A stretch of 64,000 nt of DNA, taken from assembly GCF_002288925.2 (NCBI RefSeq), contig NW_022098076.1, positions 87,056,964-87,120,963 of the forward strand. Reading direction: 5' to 3'. The DNA comes from Delphinapterus leucas (taxonomy: Eukaryota > Chordata > Mammalia > Artiodactyla > Monodontidae). The translations under genes were made by a program, and so were the position numbers. Below the pieces are notes generated by a model. It was not told the origin of the DNA. It searched no databases and saw only the letters and a program-made list of their open reading frames with translations. Positions 10,715 to 23,699 of the stretch are shown one piece after another (positions within the stretch are counted from its first letter, which is position 1; the number at the start of each line of letters is the position of its first letter).

Positions 10715-13700
10715 ATGGAATATTACTCAGCCATAAAAAGAATGAAATAATGCCATTTGCAGCAACGTGGATGCAACTAGAGATTATCATACTAAGTGAA
10801 GTAAGTCAGAAAGAGAAAGACAAATACCATATGTTATCACTTATATGTGGAATCCTAAATGCGACACAAATGAACATACCTACAAAACAGAAACAAACTC
10901 TCAGACACAGAGAACAGACTTATGGTTGCCAAGGAGGAGGAGGGGTGGGGGAGGGAAGGATTGGGAGTTTGGGATTAGCAGATGCAAGCTACTGTATATA
11001 GGATGGATAAACACCAAGGTCCTACTGTATAGCACAGAGAACTATATTCAGTTTCCTGTGAAAAACCAGAATGGAAAAGAATATGAAAAAAGTATATATA
11101 TGTATGACTGAATGACTGTGCTGTACAGCCGAAATTAACACAACATCGTAAATCAACTAAACTTCAATAAAATTTAAAAAATAGTTTGAACTACAAATCC
11201 GGGGGTAGGGGGGCAATTACTGCTTCTTGAGTTTTTTCTTTGGTGCTATGTAATTATAATTAATTTCATATCATTTTTGTTACTGTAGTTTCTCCAACGT
11301 GGTACCTACATAGAGTTTTTGCGAAGATGAAATTAGGTAATAGGTATATAAAAGCAGTCTTTCTTTTTGGTTTTTTTTTTTAAAGCTCAAAAACCTACCC
11401 CCTTTTGCAAATCAGAATCTTTTTTTTTTAATCAGGCAGTTAAAACTAGGGCAGTTGACAGTTGAAGCTCTTGGTTGGCTGAACAGAAAGTCTCTCAGTC
11501 GTGTCAAGCCCCATCTGACCCCACTGCCTCTTGGACCTTGTGTTCTTTCTAGCAGAAGGAGCGTGGGAGAGACCCGGCCTCCCAGGACTGCTGGCATGCT
11601 TTTCCTGGGGTCCCTGGAGCCGAGGGAAGGACCCAGATGCCACTTCCCCCAGTGACCCAGCTCAGGGTGAGTGTGTCGCCTTCCTGGCTTCCTGGACCCT
11701 GACAGGGGCTTGGGGTTACGGTCACGTGCACACAGGGGACCATAGGGATGGAGTGGCCCACCATCGGCGAAGCCGTTGCCTTGTGCAGGGCGTGGCGATG
11801 AGCAACGTGAGGTGCCTTGGCCCCCAGGCAGCCGGCACTCAGACTGGGTCAGCGGGGCTCTCGCCCCAGGAGTCTCTGCCTAGGGAAGGGGTTGTGGGCG
11901 GGGCTGGAAGACAGTTGCCAGACGTAGGTGATGGGGCACCTGGAGCCAAACGCATTGTCTCCCCTGAGGATCCAGGGAGTTTAAAAAGTGACTTTTGAGC
12001 TGGAGGTTGGGGGATTTTCTTAGAAATGGGAAGATTTGGAGAGGGAACACCATGAACAAAGGCTTGACAGCATGATGTCAAGCTCAGAAAACAGTGCCCT
12101 GGGGGTGAGGTGCAGAATGAGACTGGTGAGGGCCAAGGCTGAAAAGGACAGTTGGAGCCACATCAGGGCCCTGGGCCCAAGTCTTTCAGGAATAGGGAGC
12201 CCTGGCGACTTCTGAGCAGGGGTGTGCGCTGATTAGGGTGTATAGCGACGTGACTGGACTGCAGGAGCAGCGAGAGACCGGAGGCAGAGCCCACCTAGGG
12301 GGGGACTGCACCCTGCTGGAGCACTGAGGTCCCCACCTTGCTCGCTGTCACCTCCAAGAGGCCCTGAAGCTGTCTCCTCTCCCAGGCTCACTCACTACAC
12401 AGCAGCTGCTCCTTCCATCCGCAGGAGAATCTCCAGCCTCCTATAGCATAACATAATCACAGGAGTGACTCCCCATCACCTTCGTCACATACCCAAATCC
12501 GCGGCATGGCTACCTCCTCAGAATCACAGGCCCCACCCACACTCAAAGGAGGGGATTATGCAGGATAAGTACACCAAGGAATGGGAATCTTGGGGGCTGT
12601 CTTAGAATTCTGTCTACACAATTGAAAGCTCAAAAAATACAAAAGAAGAAACACAAATATTAAAAATCGTTCATTTAATTCCCCCACTCAGAGGTAACTA
12701 TAATTTGGGTAGACCATTCTGTCTGTCTCTCTGTCTAGCTATCTATTTATATTGCCTTGTACTACTTAAATATTAATAAATTCTCTTCTGTATATATATA
12801 TAACTCATCTGCAAAATGCATCACGTATTTAATATATTTAATTGCAAAAATGTTAACTTCAACCTCTCCATCATCATTTTGGATGTATCTGGAAACTAAA
12901 GGGGAAAAAAAGCAAAGGAATCATAAACATTTTTTTTCTTTTTTTTTTGGCTGCATTGGGTCTTCTTTGCTGTGCTTGGGCTTTCTCTAGTAGCGGCGAG
13001 CAGGGGCTACTCTTCATTGCGGTGCTCAGGCTTCTCATAGCGGTGGCTTTTCTTGTTGCAGAGCTCAGGCTCTAGGGCACGTGGGCTTCAGTAGTTGTGA
13101 CCACAAGCTCAGTAGCTGTGACTCAGGGGCTTAGTTGCTCTGCGGCATGTGGGATCATCCCGGACCCGGGCTCGAACCTGTGTCCCCTGCATTGGCAGGC
13201 AGATTCTTAACCACTGTGTCACCAGGGAAGTCCCCATAAACAACTTTACGTAACTCTTTGATCACCTCTCTCTGTAGCATATACCGAATTGTTTAGTCTC
13301 ATGTAGAAGTGAATGTATTAAATGCAAATTGCGTGTGCAGACTATACATAAACATTTATAATATACATAATAAATAGCAGATTATACATACATACATTTA
13401 CATACACTGTTTTAGAATCTGCTTTCTTTATCAATAACATACTGTGATTGTGCAGTATTCCACAGTGATAAGTATATGTCAACATCTTGCATCTTTTTCT
13501 TTTTTGAGGTAATTGTAGATTCCCATGCAGTTGTAAGAAATCCCATTAAGAGATCCTGTGTACATCTTGCCCAGTTTTCCCCCATGTACATGTCGCAAAA
13601 CTATAGGATAATATCACAGACTGGGTGTTGACATTGAAACAATCCACAGACCTTATTCAGATTTCCTGAATTTTACTTGTGTGTGTGTGTGTGTGTGTTT

Positions 13701-14710
13701 AGTCCTATGGAATTTTATACATCATATTTATTTATTTATTTTTGGCTACGTTGGGTCTTCATTGCTGTGTGCGGGCTTTCTCTAGTTGTGGCGAGCGGGG
13801 CCTACTCTTCATTGCAGTACACGGGCTTCTCATTGCGGTGGCTTCTCTTGTTGCGGAGCACGGACTCTCGGCACGTGGGCTTCAGTAGTTGTGGCTTGCG
13901 GTCTCTAGAGCGCAGACTCAGCAGTTGTGGCCCATGGGCTTAGTTGCTCCACGGCATGTGGGACCTTCCCAGACCAGGGATCAAACCCATGTCCCCTGCA
14001 TTGGTAAGCGGATTCTTAACCACTTCTCCACCAGGGAAGCCCTATACATCATTTTTAATGCCTGAATCCCATAATGTGACTGAGCCACAGTTTACTCAGC
14101 CAATCCCTTTGTCAGATATCGAATCAGTTAGGATGCTCTCAGCTATAGGTAAAGAAGCCATGACTCAAACTAGCAGAAGCAGACGAGGAATTCATCATCT
14201 CACCTAAAAGACAGTCTAGAGGTGGAGTCAGTTTCAGGGCTGGTTGATTTAGGGGTCCAGCAACACTTTCAAGGACCCAGGTTTTTTCCTTCTCTTTGCT
14301 GGGCCATCCTCAGTGCTGTTTCATCCGTATACTGGTAGCAAGATGGCTGGAGCAGTTCCACTAATTATTCCTAATTATTTCCTTAGGATAAAATCCTAGA
14401 AGTGGAATTGCTGGGTCAAAGGGTATGTACATTTTAAAGGTTTCCGCTACATATTTTGTTGTGTTTTTAAAGTAGAGAGTCACTGGGGCCAACTCCTTCC
14501 CTTTCATTCCCAGCTTACCCACTCATAAACTTTATCTTCTCATTGGGTGATTCCTTCTCTTGTGTTCCAGGTAACTTCCAGGACCCTGAGGAGGAGCTGG
14601 CACTGACAGTCGTATATCCCAATGGAGATTGCGAGGATCCCAGAAAGGGGTCAGTAGCCTGTGATAGAGTTGCCTCCACTCCCGCTGAGCCCGCCGGAGA
14701 CTTGAGATGA
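7184..14710 (+). CDS. C2orf72: C2orf72 homolog, three coding exons (whole gene span)
   Basis: Joining 7184-7787, 11556-11666 and 14571-14710 gives one open frame of 284 codons plus TGA; both introns are phase 1 and GT-AG. The protein starts [12 protein letters not shown], is Ala/Arg/Leu-rich across exon 1 and has an acidic C-terminal part (PEEEL) that ends GDLR. I recognise it as the homolog of human C2orf72 (about 295 aa) from the N-terminus, the exon 2 stretch [10 protein letters not shown] and the tail. No catalytic motif, signal peptide or clear membrane segment is visible, and the family has no established function that I know of. The ATG at 7184 is chosen for its context (A at -3, G at +4) and match to the family start; the frame is also open upstream to 6890. 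Position next to PSMD1 agrees with human 2q37 synteny. Confidence 0.9.
9124..9251 (-). mobile_element. Very short 5'-truncated L1
   Basis: Poly-T then cetartiodactyl L1 3'UTR-like sequence (cagcaggttcttattagtta). A duplication of about 16 bp, cccagggaacaacttt, lies at 9107-9122 and 9252-9267. Confidence 0.85.
10234..10351 (+). repeat. Short SINE nested in L1
   Basis: gggacttccctggcagtccag to a short A tail. Target duplication tctacaaataata at 10221-10233 and 10352-10364, both within L1 sequence, so it is younger than the L1. Confidence 0.93.
10639..10713. repeat. (TA)n/(TG)n microsatellite in L1
   Basis: Alternating ta, tg and ca dinucleotides over about 75 bases; source of spurious YIYIYI open frames. 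Confidence 0.95.
11556..11666 (+). CDS. C2orf72: C2orf72 exon 2
   Basis: 111 nt after a tandem acceptor (ttctttctagcag|aaggag) and before donor cagg|gtgagt. It encodes [19 protein letters not shown] and following residues, which I recognise from the human protein. The acceptor three bases upstream (tag) would add a residue without changing frame. Confidence 0.88.
12930..13234 (-). repeat. CHR-type SINE (long form)
   Basis: Poly-T, ggctgcattgggtcttctttg, ending accactgtgtcaccagggaagtcc; cataaaca flanks both sides. Confidence 0.9.
13500..14085 (-). mobile_element. Old L1 fragment interrupted by a SINE
   Basis: L1 3'-region text (gcaaaactataggataatatc, gttgacattgaaacaatcc) continuing to a (TG)n run at 13679-13698, then split by the SINE at 13726-14042. 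Confidence 0.6.
13726..14042 (-). repeat. CHR-type SINE (long form)
   Basis: (ATTT)n start, ggctacgttgggtcttcattg, ending accagggaagccc. Target duplication tatacatcat at 13716-13725 and 14043-14052. Confidence 0.92.
14571..14710 (+). CDS. C2orf72: C2orf72 terminal coding exon
   Basis: 140 coding nt after acceptor tgttccag|gtaact, ending in TGA at 14708-14710. It encodes an acidic stretch ([11 protein letters not shown]) and a Pro/Ala-rich tail that matches the human C-terminus in pattern. The exon itself starts with a donor-like gtaact. Confidence 0.88.
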
Positions 14711-15660
14711 AGGCTGGACCCCTGGCTGCCCCGGCTCTAACCTACAGACAGGGGGCTGGCTCTCACTGAGCTACCCTGCCTCCATGTTGACCTTGGGATG
14801 CTACAAAGCCCCACCTTCCAGGGGGCTGTTGCATTGACCTGTTACCAGCCAAGCAGCGGGACTTACTAAGCTAAGCAGGACCTAAGAAAGTGTATCCTCC
14901 GGGAATCTGCCTCCCCCCTCGCATTTGCTCACTCTCTGGTCACTGTGGGGTTATTTTTTCTCTCTGTGCCGTGGTTTCTCTATGCCATTGAGACAGCTGG
15001 CTGTCTGCTTTGAGGTTCTGCGGTGCTGTGGCATCCCATGATTGTTTGCATGAGTATCCATCATTTCAAGAGCAGCTGGACTAGAAATCATCAGATCTGA
15101 GAGGGGAGCCTTGGACCTGTCACTCAACCTTTGGGTCTTCTGTTTCTCAAACACGTAAGGGCTCTACCAGCCTAGTGGCTCTCAGCCAGGGGCCAGGCTA
15201 CCCGCTCCAGGCAGTATTGGAAATTTGTGTGTGTGTGTGTGTGCATGTGTGGTGTGCTGGGAGAGTCGCTGCAACTGTGGGACACCCCTGGAATTTAGTG
15301 GGTATCTCACAATGTGCAGGGCAATCTCCAGCAGCACAAAATTGTTCCATTCAAAATGCCAATCACGGCAACTTTGAGAAACTGTAGATGAGACAATCTC
15401 CTCCCTGTCAAATTCTAGGAAGAGTCCCCCAGAGCAGAGAGAGTTGGGCTTCCTGGGGCTTTGGCTCCCAGAGCAAGGCAGAATAAAGATGCATTGCCAC
15501 CCTGGGGGCCTTTAGGGCCAGAGCCAGTGTGGTCCCTGTGCTGCAGGCCCAGGGCGTAAATAGCTTTGCACATTCTTGAGAAGAAAGGACCATGTTTCTT
15601 CCTCGTGTTGACAATAACTTTCTGTGCCGCGTTCTTTGAGAATAAAGATGCTAGGGACTA
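14711..15660 (+). other. C2orf72: Probable C2orf72 3' UTR with candidate poly(A) signals
   Basis: Non-coding sequence after the C2orf72 stop. AATAAA hexamers lie at about 15482 and 15641, both in a gaataaagatgc context, and are candidate poly(A) signals. A MER20-like DNA transposon relic sits at about 15176-15360. Extent of the UTR is inferred only. Confidence 0.4.
15176..15360 (+). mobile_element. MER20-like DNA transposon relic
   Basis: agtggctctcagccaggggcc ... gggcaatctccagcagcac ... caaaatgcc follows the MER20 (hAT) consensus pattern. Contains (TG)n at about 15226-15240. Confidence 0.55.
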
Positions 15661-16302
15661 ACCATAGCACCAAACAGAAGGAAAGTTAGGGGTATGGATT
15701 ACAAGAGCATACGATTTGTTCTTGATCTCAGGTCCTAACCCAAGGTCAAAGCAGACAAAGCCCAGAGGTGCCGAGTTCCTCAATCCTTTTTTCTCTGTTT
15801 ATGAGTCAGTCAGGGTCAATGATGTTCCCTTAAAAGCCGGGAAGACCATCTGACTGTTCACTCAGAGAGGGAACACTATTAGCTCCCTTGTCTTTCTCAC
15901 CTGCCCCTGGAGAAATCCAGTCTTTGGAATGGCAAGCACAGCTCCTGATTTTCCCAAGTAGAAAGCACTGTCTAAGGGAAGCAGCTAAATTCATTCATTC
16001 ACGCATGATTCACTCAGCAGACATGCAGTTGTGCCCAGCACTCTGCAAGATGCTACGTAACTTGTATTAGTTATTTCAGTTCTTGCTGTGATGGCGACCA
16101 AATGGGGAATGGGAAACCTTCTGTGGCCGAGGAGCTCTTTGATGCTAAGGAGGGGCCCTCCCTGCTCTATGCCTCAATTTATTCTCTATAATAGGGAGCC
16201 TGGTCCATATGAGTGTGAGGGCAGGTAGGATGACAGGAAGGATACAGCTGACTTCCTCCTACACAAAATGAATTGCTGTTGACTTTGTTTTAAAATGGGG
16301 AG

Positions 16303-17006
<704 letters not shown>

Positions 17007-17018
17007 TAAAATGGGGAG

Positions 17019-17363
17019 ACTGGTATTTTTTTTAATAAATTTATTTGTTTTATTTATTTATTTTTGGCTGCATTGGGTCTTCGTTGCTGCGCGCGGGCTT
17101 TCTCTAGTTGCCACGAGCGGGGGCTGCTCTTCGTTGCAGTGCGCGGGCTTCTCATTGCGGTGGCTTCTCGTTGTGGAGCACGGGCTCTAGGCACGCGGGC
17201 TCCAGTAGTTGTGGCTTGTGGGCTCTAGAGCGCAGGCTAAGTAGCTGTGACACCCGGGCTTAGTTGCTCCGCGGCATGTGGGATCTCCCCAGACCAGTGA
17301 TCGAACCTGTGTCCCCTGCGTTGGCAGGCGGATTCTTAACCACTGCGCCACCAGGGAAGCCCC
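17019..17363 (-). repeat. CHR-type SINE (long form)
   Basis: Directly after the ATP5MC3 pseudogene duplication: poly-T/(ATTT)n, ggctgcattgggtcttcgttg, ending gcgccaccagggaagcccc. Confidence 0.9.
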
Positions 17364-19790
17364 AAGACTGGTATTTTTGAAGCTGCTATATTTTTCTATT
17401 TCTCTGTTAATTTCTTTGTAATAATTTGGTTGAAGTTTTGTTATTTGATGGGGGGCGGGAGCTTTTTTTAAGTTAGGAAATTGTCTAAGGCAGAAGTCAC
17501 AAGACAGTAGCCTCTGCTGTGTTTAAAAATCTTCTGTATTTGTTGCCAACATTTGAAACTTGGGAGATTGCATGTAAAAAAGCTGGATGAAGGGGCATAT
17601 TGAAGGATGGGGCATATTGTCCTCTCCAGTGTCCTGCATCCCTCCCGCCCACCTCTGCCACTCCTCTGCTTCTCTTCATCTGAATATTCCATTGCCTGGT
17701 CCTGGTCCAGGTGGGCAAGTGAGTTTGCAAGCCTCTGGTATAAAGGGTGGTTTACTCATTATTTTTTCGTTACCTTCAGTATTTGCTGTGAATAGTTGAA
17801 GAGAGAAGGTCTTTCCTTACTGAGATTTGGGTTCTGCCTCCCAAATGTTAAACGGGACTGAGACCCATCTTTGCTTCCTTGAGAATGGCTAAGATACGCC
17901 CCATCCCTTCTGGAAATGTTGTTGCCGTCTTCTAGCAGACAGAAGAGTTAGGTAGCAGAAGGGATGGCTTTGGCAGTGGGTCTTTTCTCTAGGGACCCTT
18001 TACAAGGCACAAAGTTTGGGGTGGGCCTGTCTGAGGGCAGAATTAGGTCAGTGGTACCAGGAGCCATCGGTGAGAGGCCTCCAGTCAGGTCCCCGTGTGG
18101 GCTCTTCGGTGCTAATCTTTCTAATATGGCAGTGGTTGTGCTACTTCTGACTTGAATCAATAATTCCTAATATCTAATAAAACCAAACAGTACCTAATTG
18201 CCGGCTAATTGGAAACGGAATGGATCTTTCCCTTTATTCTCATAAAAGTGTTCCTTGAAGGGACCCTTGGGAGCAAGGCATCTGGTTAAATGACAGGACC
18301 TCTGGAATCATCTGGCCTGAAGTCCCTCAGTCCTGCCCTGGGTGACGTCTCCACAACCCTATTGGCTGGGATTGGAAAACATGTAGCTGGAAAGTGTAAG
18401 TAGATATTTAAAAAGAGTGTTTTTTTTTAAGAGATAGCATTTAACTTGGTATTTATTAGGGTGTGTGTCTGCACACGTGAATGTTTAACGAGATAAAATG
18501 GCCTTAACTGAGTCTCAGAGAACCCTTTATACTACGTGCGTCACAGTTTCCTCTCAAAATACTTGTTTACAAGACCTTCTGCACAAGAATCCCTTGGTTA
18601 TCAAACTAAAGCTTAAGGCAAAGCTGCAAAGGGGGTCAAGGGCTGAGGTCCCTACACCTGTGGTCTAAACAAGCCCCTCTTACCGGGGGCAGACCACCTA
18701 GGACCCCACCTCCCTGGGGAAGGTTGACAGTGGCCACGTTAACCTGAAAGCAGTCTATACTTCAAAGTGTAGCAGATCCATGCTGCAGGGCTGTCCCTGT
18801 GGTCAGGAGGCTGCACTTTGTCCTGTTTGGGTGGCAAACACAGCCAGCACAGTAGAGGAGCCGGTTATTTTGTACCCAGATGACCCCCTTCTGACCTGGT
18901 TTTGTGTGTAAGTGGATCAAGGATTGGGACAGACGAGGAAGTTGGCCTGGGCAGCCTGCCATATGCTGACACGTGGAAAGTTCAAGGGGAAATGGAGAAG
19001 GCAGGGGTGACGCCCAGGACCCCACACGTATCCCTCTGATGCCTTTGGCCCCTGGGCCAGAGCCCTCTGGTTGCCTTCTATTTGAGGCTGCCTAATACGG
19101 AGCAGAAACAGAGACTACCCCACTGGGCCATGCTGTGGTCCACAGGGATCTTGGAATTCGACTCCAAGGGACCGTGGTGTGCGACTGGGCTCTAGGGCTG
19201 CTGTGGGTCCAGGGCTCTGGCAAAAGAATCTTGTCTGGCTTCCTCCCTGAACTGCTCAGCTCCAGCCAGGGTTCCTGCTGAAGTGCAGACAGTGAATTTC
19301 AGAGACCCTCAGGCAGAAATGCAGATTTTCAGTCTCAAGTCATGCTTGTTGCTGTCCTGCCCTGCACTTATATGGAGTAATTAGGCGCTTAGCTTAGTCC
19401 TTGGAGCCAAGCCCTCAGAATGAGACCTGGCTGCAGAAACTGGGTCTCTGTCTTGTCACATGAGTTCTTTCTCTCCCTCACTGGTTAACAAGGTCTTCTC
19501 AGAGCAGGGTGTTGCCTCAGATCATTACCCTAACCCCAGAATGCCTTCACCCTGACCTCCCTCCCCTCCCCCATCCCAGGTGCATAGCCCTCTCCAGAAC
19601 TCCTAGCTGCAAGGGCAGCCACTCCCAACCCCTTGATCCCTGACAGAGGTGTGTCTCACTTTCAGATTCTGCCCCCTGATCTGGTCTGGCCCCGTATGTG
19701 CCACCAGCAAAGAGCAGCCATGATTGTGAAGCAGGCCAAGGGGCCAGACCTGAATAGGAGGGCAGAGGGACCGAGACCTCGGGGTGAGTC
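17364..19790. other. Intergenic, nothing recognised
   Basis: Unremarkable single-copy-looking sequence; no gene, RNA or clear repeat supported. Confidence 0.5.
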
Positions 19791-19794
19791 TAGA

Positions 19795-20275
19795 CCAGCC
19801 CTGTCTCAGAAGAACCTACCAGGCACATAGGTAGCTTTAAATTTTCTAGTAGCCACATTAGAAAAAAAAATCAAAAGAAACAGGTGAAATTAATTTTATT
19901 AACATTTTATTTAGCCCAGTATGTCCAAAATAGTATCATTTCAACTGTAAATATAAAAAAAAAAATTTAATGAGGCATTTTGCGTCTCTGAAACCCTGTG
20001 AGAATTTTACACTTACAGCCAATTCAGAAATTAAATTTTTATCCAATATACTTAATCTGTATTTAGATTTCATTAAATTTATAGTTGAAAAAATAGATTC
20101 ACATCCTCAATTGTTCCAAAGATACTTAAAAAGTTTTCCAATGACTGAATTGGGTACCAGTCTTTAAATTTCAATAAAATACAATTTTAATTTAAAATCA
20201 GCTCCTGGGTTGCACTAGCCACATTTCAAGTGGCCACCTGGGTCTAGTAGCCACTAGATAGGACAGCCAGAGTGC
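19795..20275. mobile_element. Ancient nonautonomous DNA-transposon relic (long copy)
   Basis: Contains aattttctagtagccacatta, aaacaggtgaaattaatttta and gcactagccacatttcaagtg. These are hallmarks of a mammal-wide DNA transposon with TIR-like ends; related to 6138-6292. Confidence 0.55.
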
Positions 20276-22720
20276 AGGAGGTCTCGCTTGAGGGTTCATT
20301 GTGGCTCCTCCCACCCCTGGCCACTTGCCCAGAGCTGGTTGGTCATCATAGACCCTCCCCCCGCCCCCAGCCACCCCTCCCCCAGCGAGGGAACAGTGGC
20401 TTCCAGCATCACTTCATCCAGGGCAGACTTCCGGTTGCCCATGATAGGCGTTGCCCTCCTGGACACTGTCCTTAGAGGGAAGAGAGCCCAGCGTCTCTGA
20501 TGGCTTCCCGGGTTCTTTCGTGCCTCAGTCCATCCAAAACAATTACAGCCCCAGCCGGGCGTTTCCCTCCATCCAAGCACATACCTACGGGATGCCCGAG
20601 TCACCGTCTGCGTTTTACGTTTCTGCTCCCTGAATAAACGCTTTTACTCTAAAAGCACGTGGCCGGCGTGCTGTACAGGAAGCAACCACTAGCCTCGTGG
20701 CCAGTTTTATTCCGCGCTGTTCTATGCCAAGCCCTTGCTTAGAGCACCTCCCCTCACAAGCTGCGCCAGGTAGGTGGACCAGCCCCCTCTGCAGCAGGGC
20801 TCAGGTGACCCCAGGGCTGCTGTGCAACAGGGATTTGATCCCTGGTGTCCTGGCACCGACACCGCCCTTTCCACCTTATCACTGTGCAGCTCAAAAAGCA
20901 GTCGAGACAGGAGACCGAGCCCTCCTAAGACCCAGGATTTAAATGCCAGAAGGCTCGCGGGTTGAGGGGATGGGGGTGGGTAGAGGTGGGTGGTCATAGA
21001 GCGCTCGCCCCTTCCCATGTGCTCTGCCTTCTGGGGAACTCTGTGACCACTAGAGGGCGCCGCGCGGGCCAGGGAGGTGCTTCGGCGAAGCTTCGGACTG
21101 AATCCTGCTCAAGGTGGGCACATCCGCAAAGAAAAATCAGGGTCACGGTTTCCTCCCGTCACCCTGACAGAGGTCCCCGCCTAGCCCGTAACTCTGTGAG
21201 CCCACAGCTGGCCTCGTTTGGGTTTTGAGATCTTTTGTGTTATTCCTGTATTTGGAGGGATATAGTTGTTTATGAACAGAGCACTGGGTAAGAATTCTTT
21301 CTGTGGTTTTACTGTGTCCTAAGTGTCCTCTAAAAAGAGCACATTTTAGAGTCTTGGAGAGGGCAGGGGTTTCTGAGACACTGGTCTGAGTTCTAGCCTT
21401 GTGCCAATAACTAACTGACCCTGTGTTGATCCATTCATCCAACAAATATTTATTGAGCACCAACTATGTGCCTGACCCTGTACTAGTTACTCTAGGGGAC
21501 ACAGAGATGAATAAGATGTGGCTGTGCCCTTGAGTAGTTCCTTGTCCAGTTGGGACATAGGCAAGAAGACATGATTATAGCTGTGTGGGTAAAGGCTGTA
21601 ACGGGACACATGGTGGGGTGGTCAAGGAAGGCTTCCTGGAGGAGGTGCTGGGGATGAGGGGGAGAGGCCTTGAAGACAGAGCAGAGAGCAGGTACTGAGG
21701 TCAGAGACAAGGTACCATGCCCGCACAGCCTTTTTGGGAATCGGAGCAGTTCAGGATGGCCAGAGTGTGGCACACAGGGCAGAGGGGTGGGACATAAAGA
21801 TGGAGGGTAAGCAGGGTTGGATGAAAGTCCTGGAGAAGCTTGGAGGAGACAAGCTTCCTTGTTTTGGGTAGTGCTCCAGTCTAGCTGTGAAGAATGGTCT
21901 GGAGAATTGTGCCATGGTGAGCAGGAAGTCAAGGCTGTTGGGAACTGTTGCGGCCAGGAAAGAAGAGGGGGAGATGACTAGAGGGTGATGGAGTGAGATG
22001 GGAGGCTGGGATGGTGTGAGAGAGATTAGGGAGGACCATATCTGGTGCAGACCAGGTGGGGGGGACAGAACAGTCAATGGTGCCCTCTACCCACCCTCTC
22101 CCTGGGGGCCCTGCTTCAGTAGCTGATGGTTGCCCTTCATCACACTGGGATCAAGGCAGGAGACATACATGCAGCGGGGGTGGGGGGGGCCCCAATGTAT
22201 GCAGCTTTGAGGTCGTTGAATTAAGGAGCATCAAGCAGAGATGCCTGGTAGGTGAGTGAGTCTGATGCTCTGGAGAGAGGGCAGGGCTGCAGGGGTACAT
22301 TTTAGGGCCACCACCTTGTCCATAGCAATCCGAGGCATTGCACTCCCACAGGGAGAACGGGGAGTGAGAAGAAGCCTGTGCACAGAAACAGGGAAGAGCA
22401 AAGCAGAAGAATAGAGCCCAAGATGGGGACTCAGGGTTTCAAGGAGCAGAGGCCATGGTCAGAGTTGAATTTTGAAAAAGATTGCTCTGACTAAAGAGTG
22501 CAGAATGGAATGGAGAGGGAGAAGCCAGAGGCCTGGGACAGCAGAATGTCCAAGAAGTGAGGGACCTCTCAGAGGGCTCCCATGGGGCTCAGATGAGACT
22601 GTGGCAATTACAAGCTCAGTGTCCCAGCCAGAGACAGAATCGTCCTTCCATAGAGAATGTCTTCTTTTTGAAGAGCAGAGATGGCAAACTGGCCACCTCT
22701 CTGCTTTAAAACATTTAGAA
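20276..22720. other. Intergenic with an old dispersed repeat
   Basis: About 21425-22560 (+) follows an old mammalian repeat pattern (tccaacaaatatttattgagc, then gtggtcaaggaaggcttcctgg). A GC-rich patch with a CTCF-like motif lies at 20960-21190. No gene recognised. Confidence 0.45.
21046..21064 (+). promoter_or_regulatory. CTCF-like motif, intergenic
   Basis: accactagagggcgccgcg closely fits the CTCF core (CCAsyAGrkGGC) in a small GC-rich patch between C2orf72 and PSMD1. Binding is inferred from the motif only. Confidence 0.5.
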
Positions 22721-22734
22721 TTAGTTGCCAACAT

Positions 22735-23025
22735 TTTTTTTGAGATATAATTGACATATAACATTGTATTTGTTTTAGGTGTACAGCCTAATGATTTGGT
22801 ATATGTGTATGCTGTGAACTGCTTATCACCATAAGTTTAGTTAACATCCGTCACTGCACCAAGTTACAATTTTTTCTTGTGATCAGAACTTTTAAAATTT
22901 ACTCTCTTAGCAACTTTCCAATATACAACTGTAAGTCATCATGCTGTACATTCATCCCCAGGACTGATTTATCCTATAAATGGAAGTTTGTACCTTTCCA
23001 CTCCCTTCACCCAATTTCACCCAAC
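22735..23025 (-). mobile_element. 5'-truncated L1
   Basis: Starts ttttgagatataattgacatata (rc of L1 3'UTR) and shows aaccatcatgctgtaca-like text. Target duplication ttgccaacat at 22725-22734 and 23026-23035. Confidence 0.82.
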
Positions 23026-23556
23026 TTGCCAACATGTAAAATTCCGAGGATTTCACACAAAATTCCGATTTCTGGCTTTTCTTGGAAAAGTCAGAAGCTC
23101 TCACGACAGTAGCCCTGCATTTGGCACTGCAACACTGTCGGAGCTGAGTAGCCATTGCTCTCTTTAGATGGGGCATCACTCTTCATTCTGTCACAGTCAC
23201 CACCACCCCCTACTGTTTCCCTGACACTAGTGTCAGTTGCCGTGCACCATCCTGCTGAGCTGGTGTTTTCTTACACTCGGCCTGCTTCACTCATTCCCGT
23301 TACCTGTTAGCATTTGTGTCTGCTTCTTTTAGGAGTTTGGGGCGCACAAGTATCTTTATGTGAGGGATCAGCCAAAGTGCCTCTGTAAAATAATACTCCT
23401 ATGCACTCAATCTGTTTCTTTTTCATGCACACCTCCGAGGTGAGTGTCTTTCAATCTAAGCTACAGGTTCTTGAAAAGTGTTTAATAATTATATTTAATA
23501 TATTTTAACAACCATAGCCTAAGAATACTAATTTTAAAAAAATTCACACATGCCCT

Positions 23557-23684
23557 GGGACTTCCCTGGCGGTCCAGTGGTTAAGATTCCATACCTCCAA
23601 AGCAGGGAGGCGCGGGTTGGATCCCTGGTTGGGGAACTAAGATCTCACATGTCACGAAACTTGGCCACAAGAGTAAAAAAAAAG
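23557..23684 (+). repeat. Short tRNA-derived SINE
   Basis: gggacttccctggcggtccag to A-rich tail. Target duplication aattcacacat at 23541-23551 and 23685-23695. Confidence 0.92.
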
Positions 23685-23699
23685 AATTCACACATACGC

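Larger units (their letters stand above)
10181..11178 (+). mobile_element. 5'-truncated L1 with nested SINE
   Basis: L1 ORF2 C-terminal coding remnant ([20 protein letters not shown] in one frame), then 3'UTR and A-rich end (cttcaataaaatttaaaa). Target duplication aaatagtttga at 10170-10180 and 11179-11189. Carries a (TA)n/(TG)n run at 10639-10713 and a SINE at 10234-10351. Coding part is broken. Confidence 0.88.
7788..11555 (+). other. C2orf72: C2orf72 intron 1
   Basis: GC-rich at first, then repeats: a truncated L1 at 9124-9251, an L2-like stretch at about 9360-9560, and an L1 3' end with a nested SINE at 10181-11178. No other gene seen. Confidence 0.8.
11667..14570 (+). other. C2orf72: C2orf72 intron 2
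   Basis: Contains an old mammalian dispersed repeat at about 12040-12290 (acatcagggccctgg, ggggtgtgcgctgatt), two minus-strand SINEs and L1 relics near 13500-14440. No further exon recognised. Confidence 0.75.
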
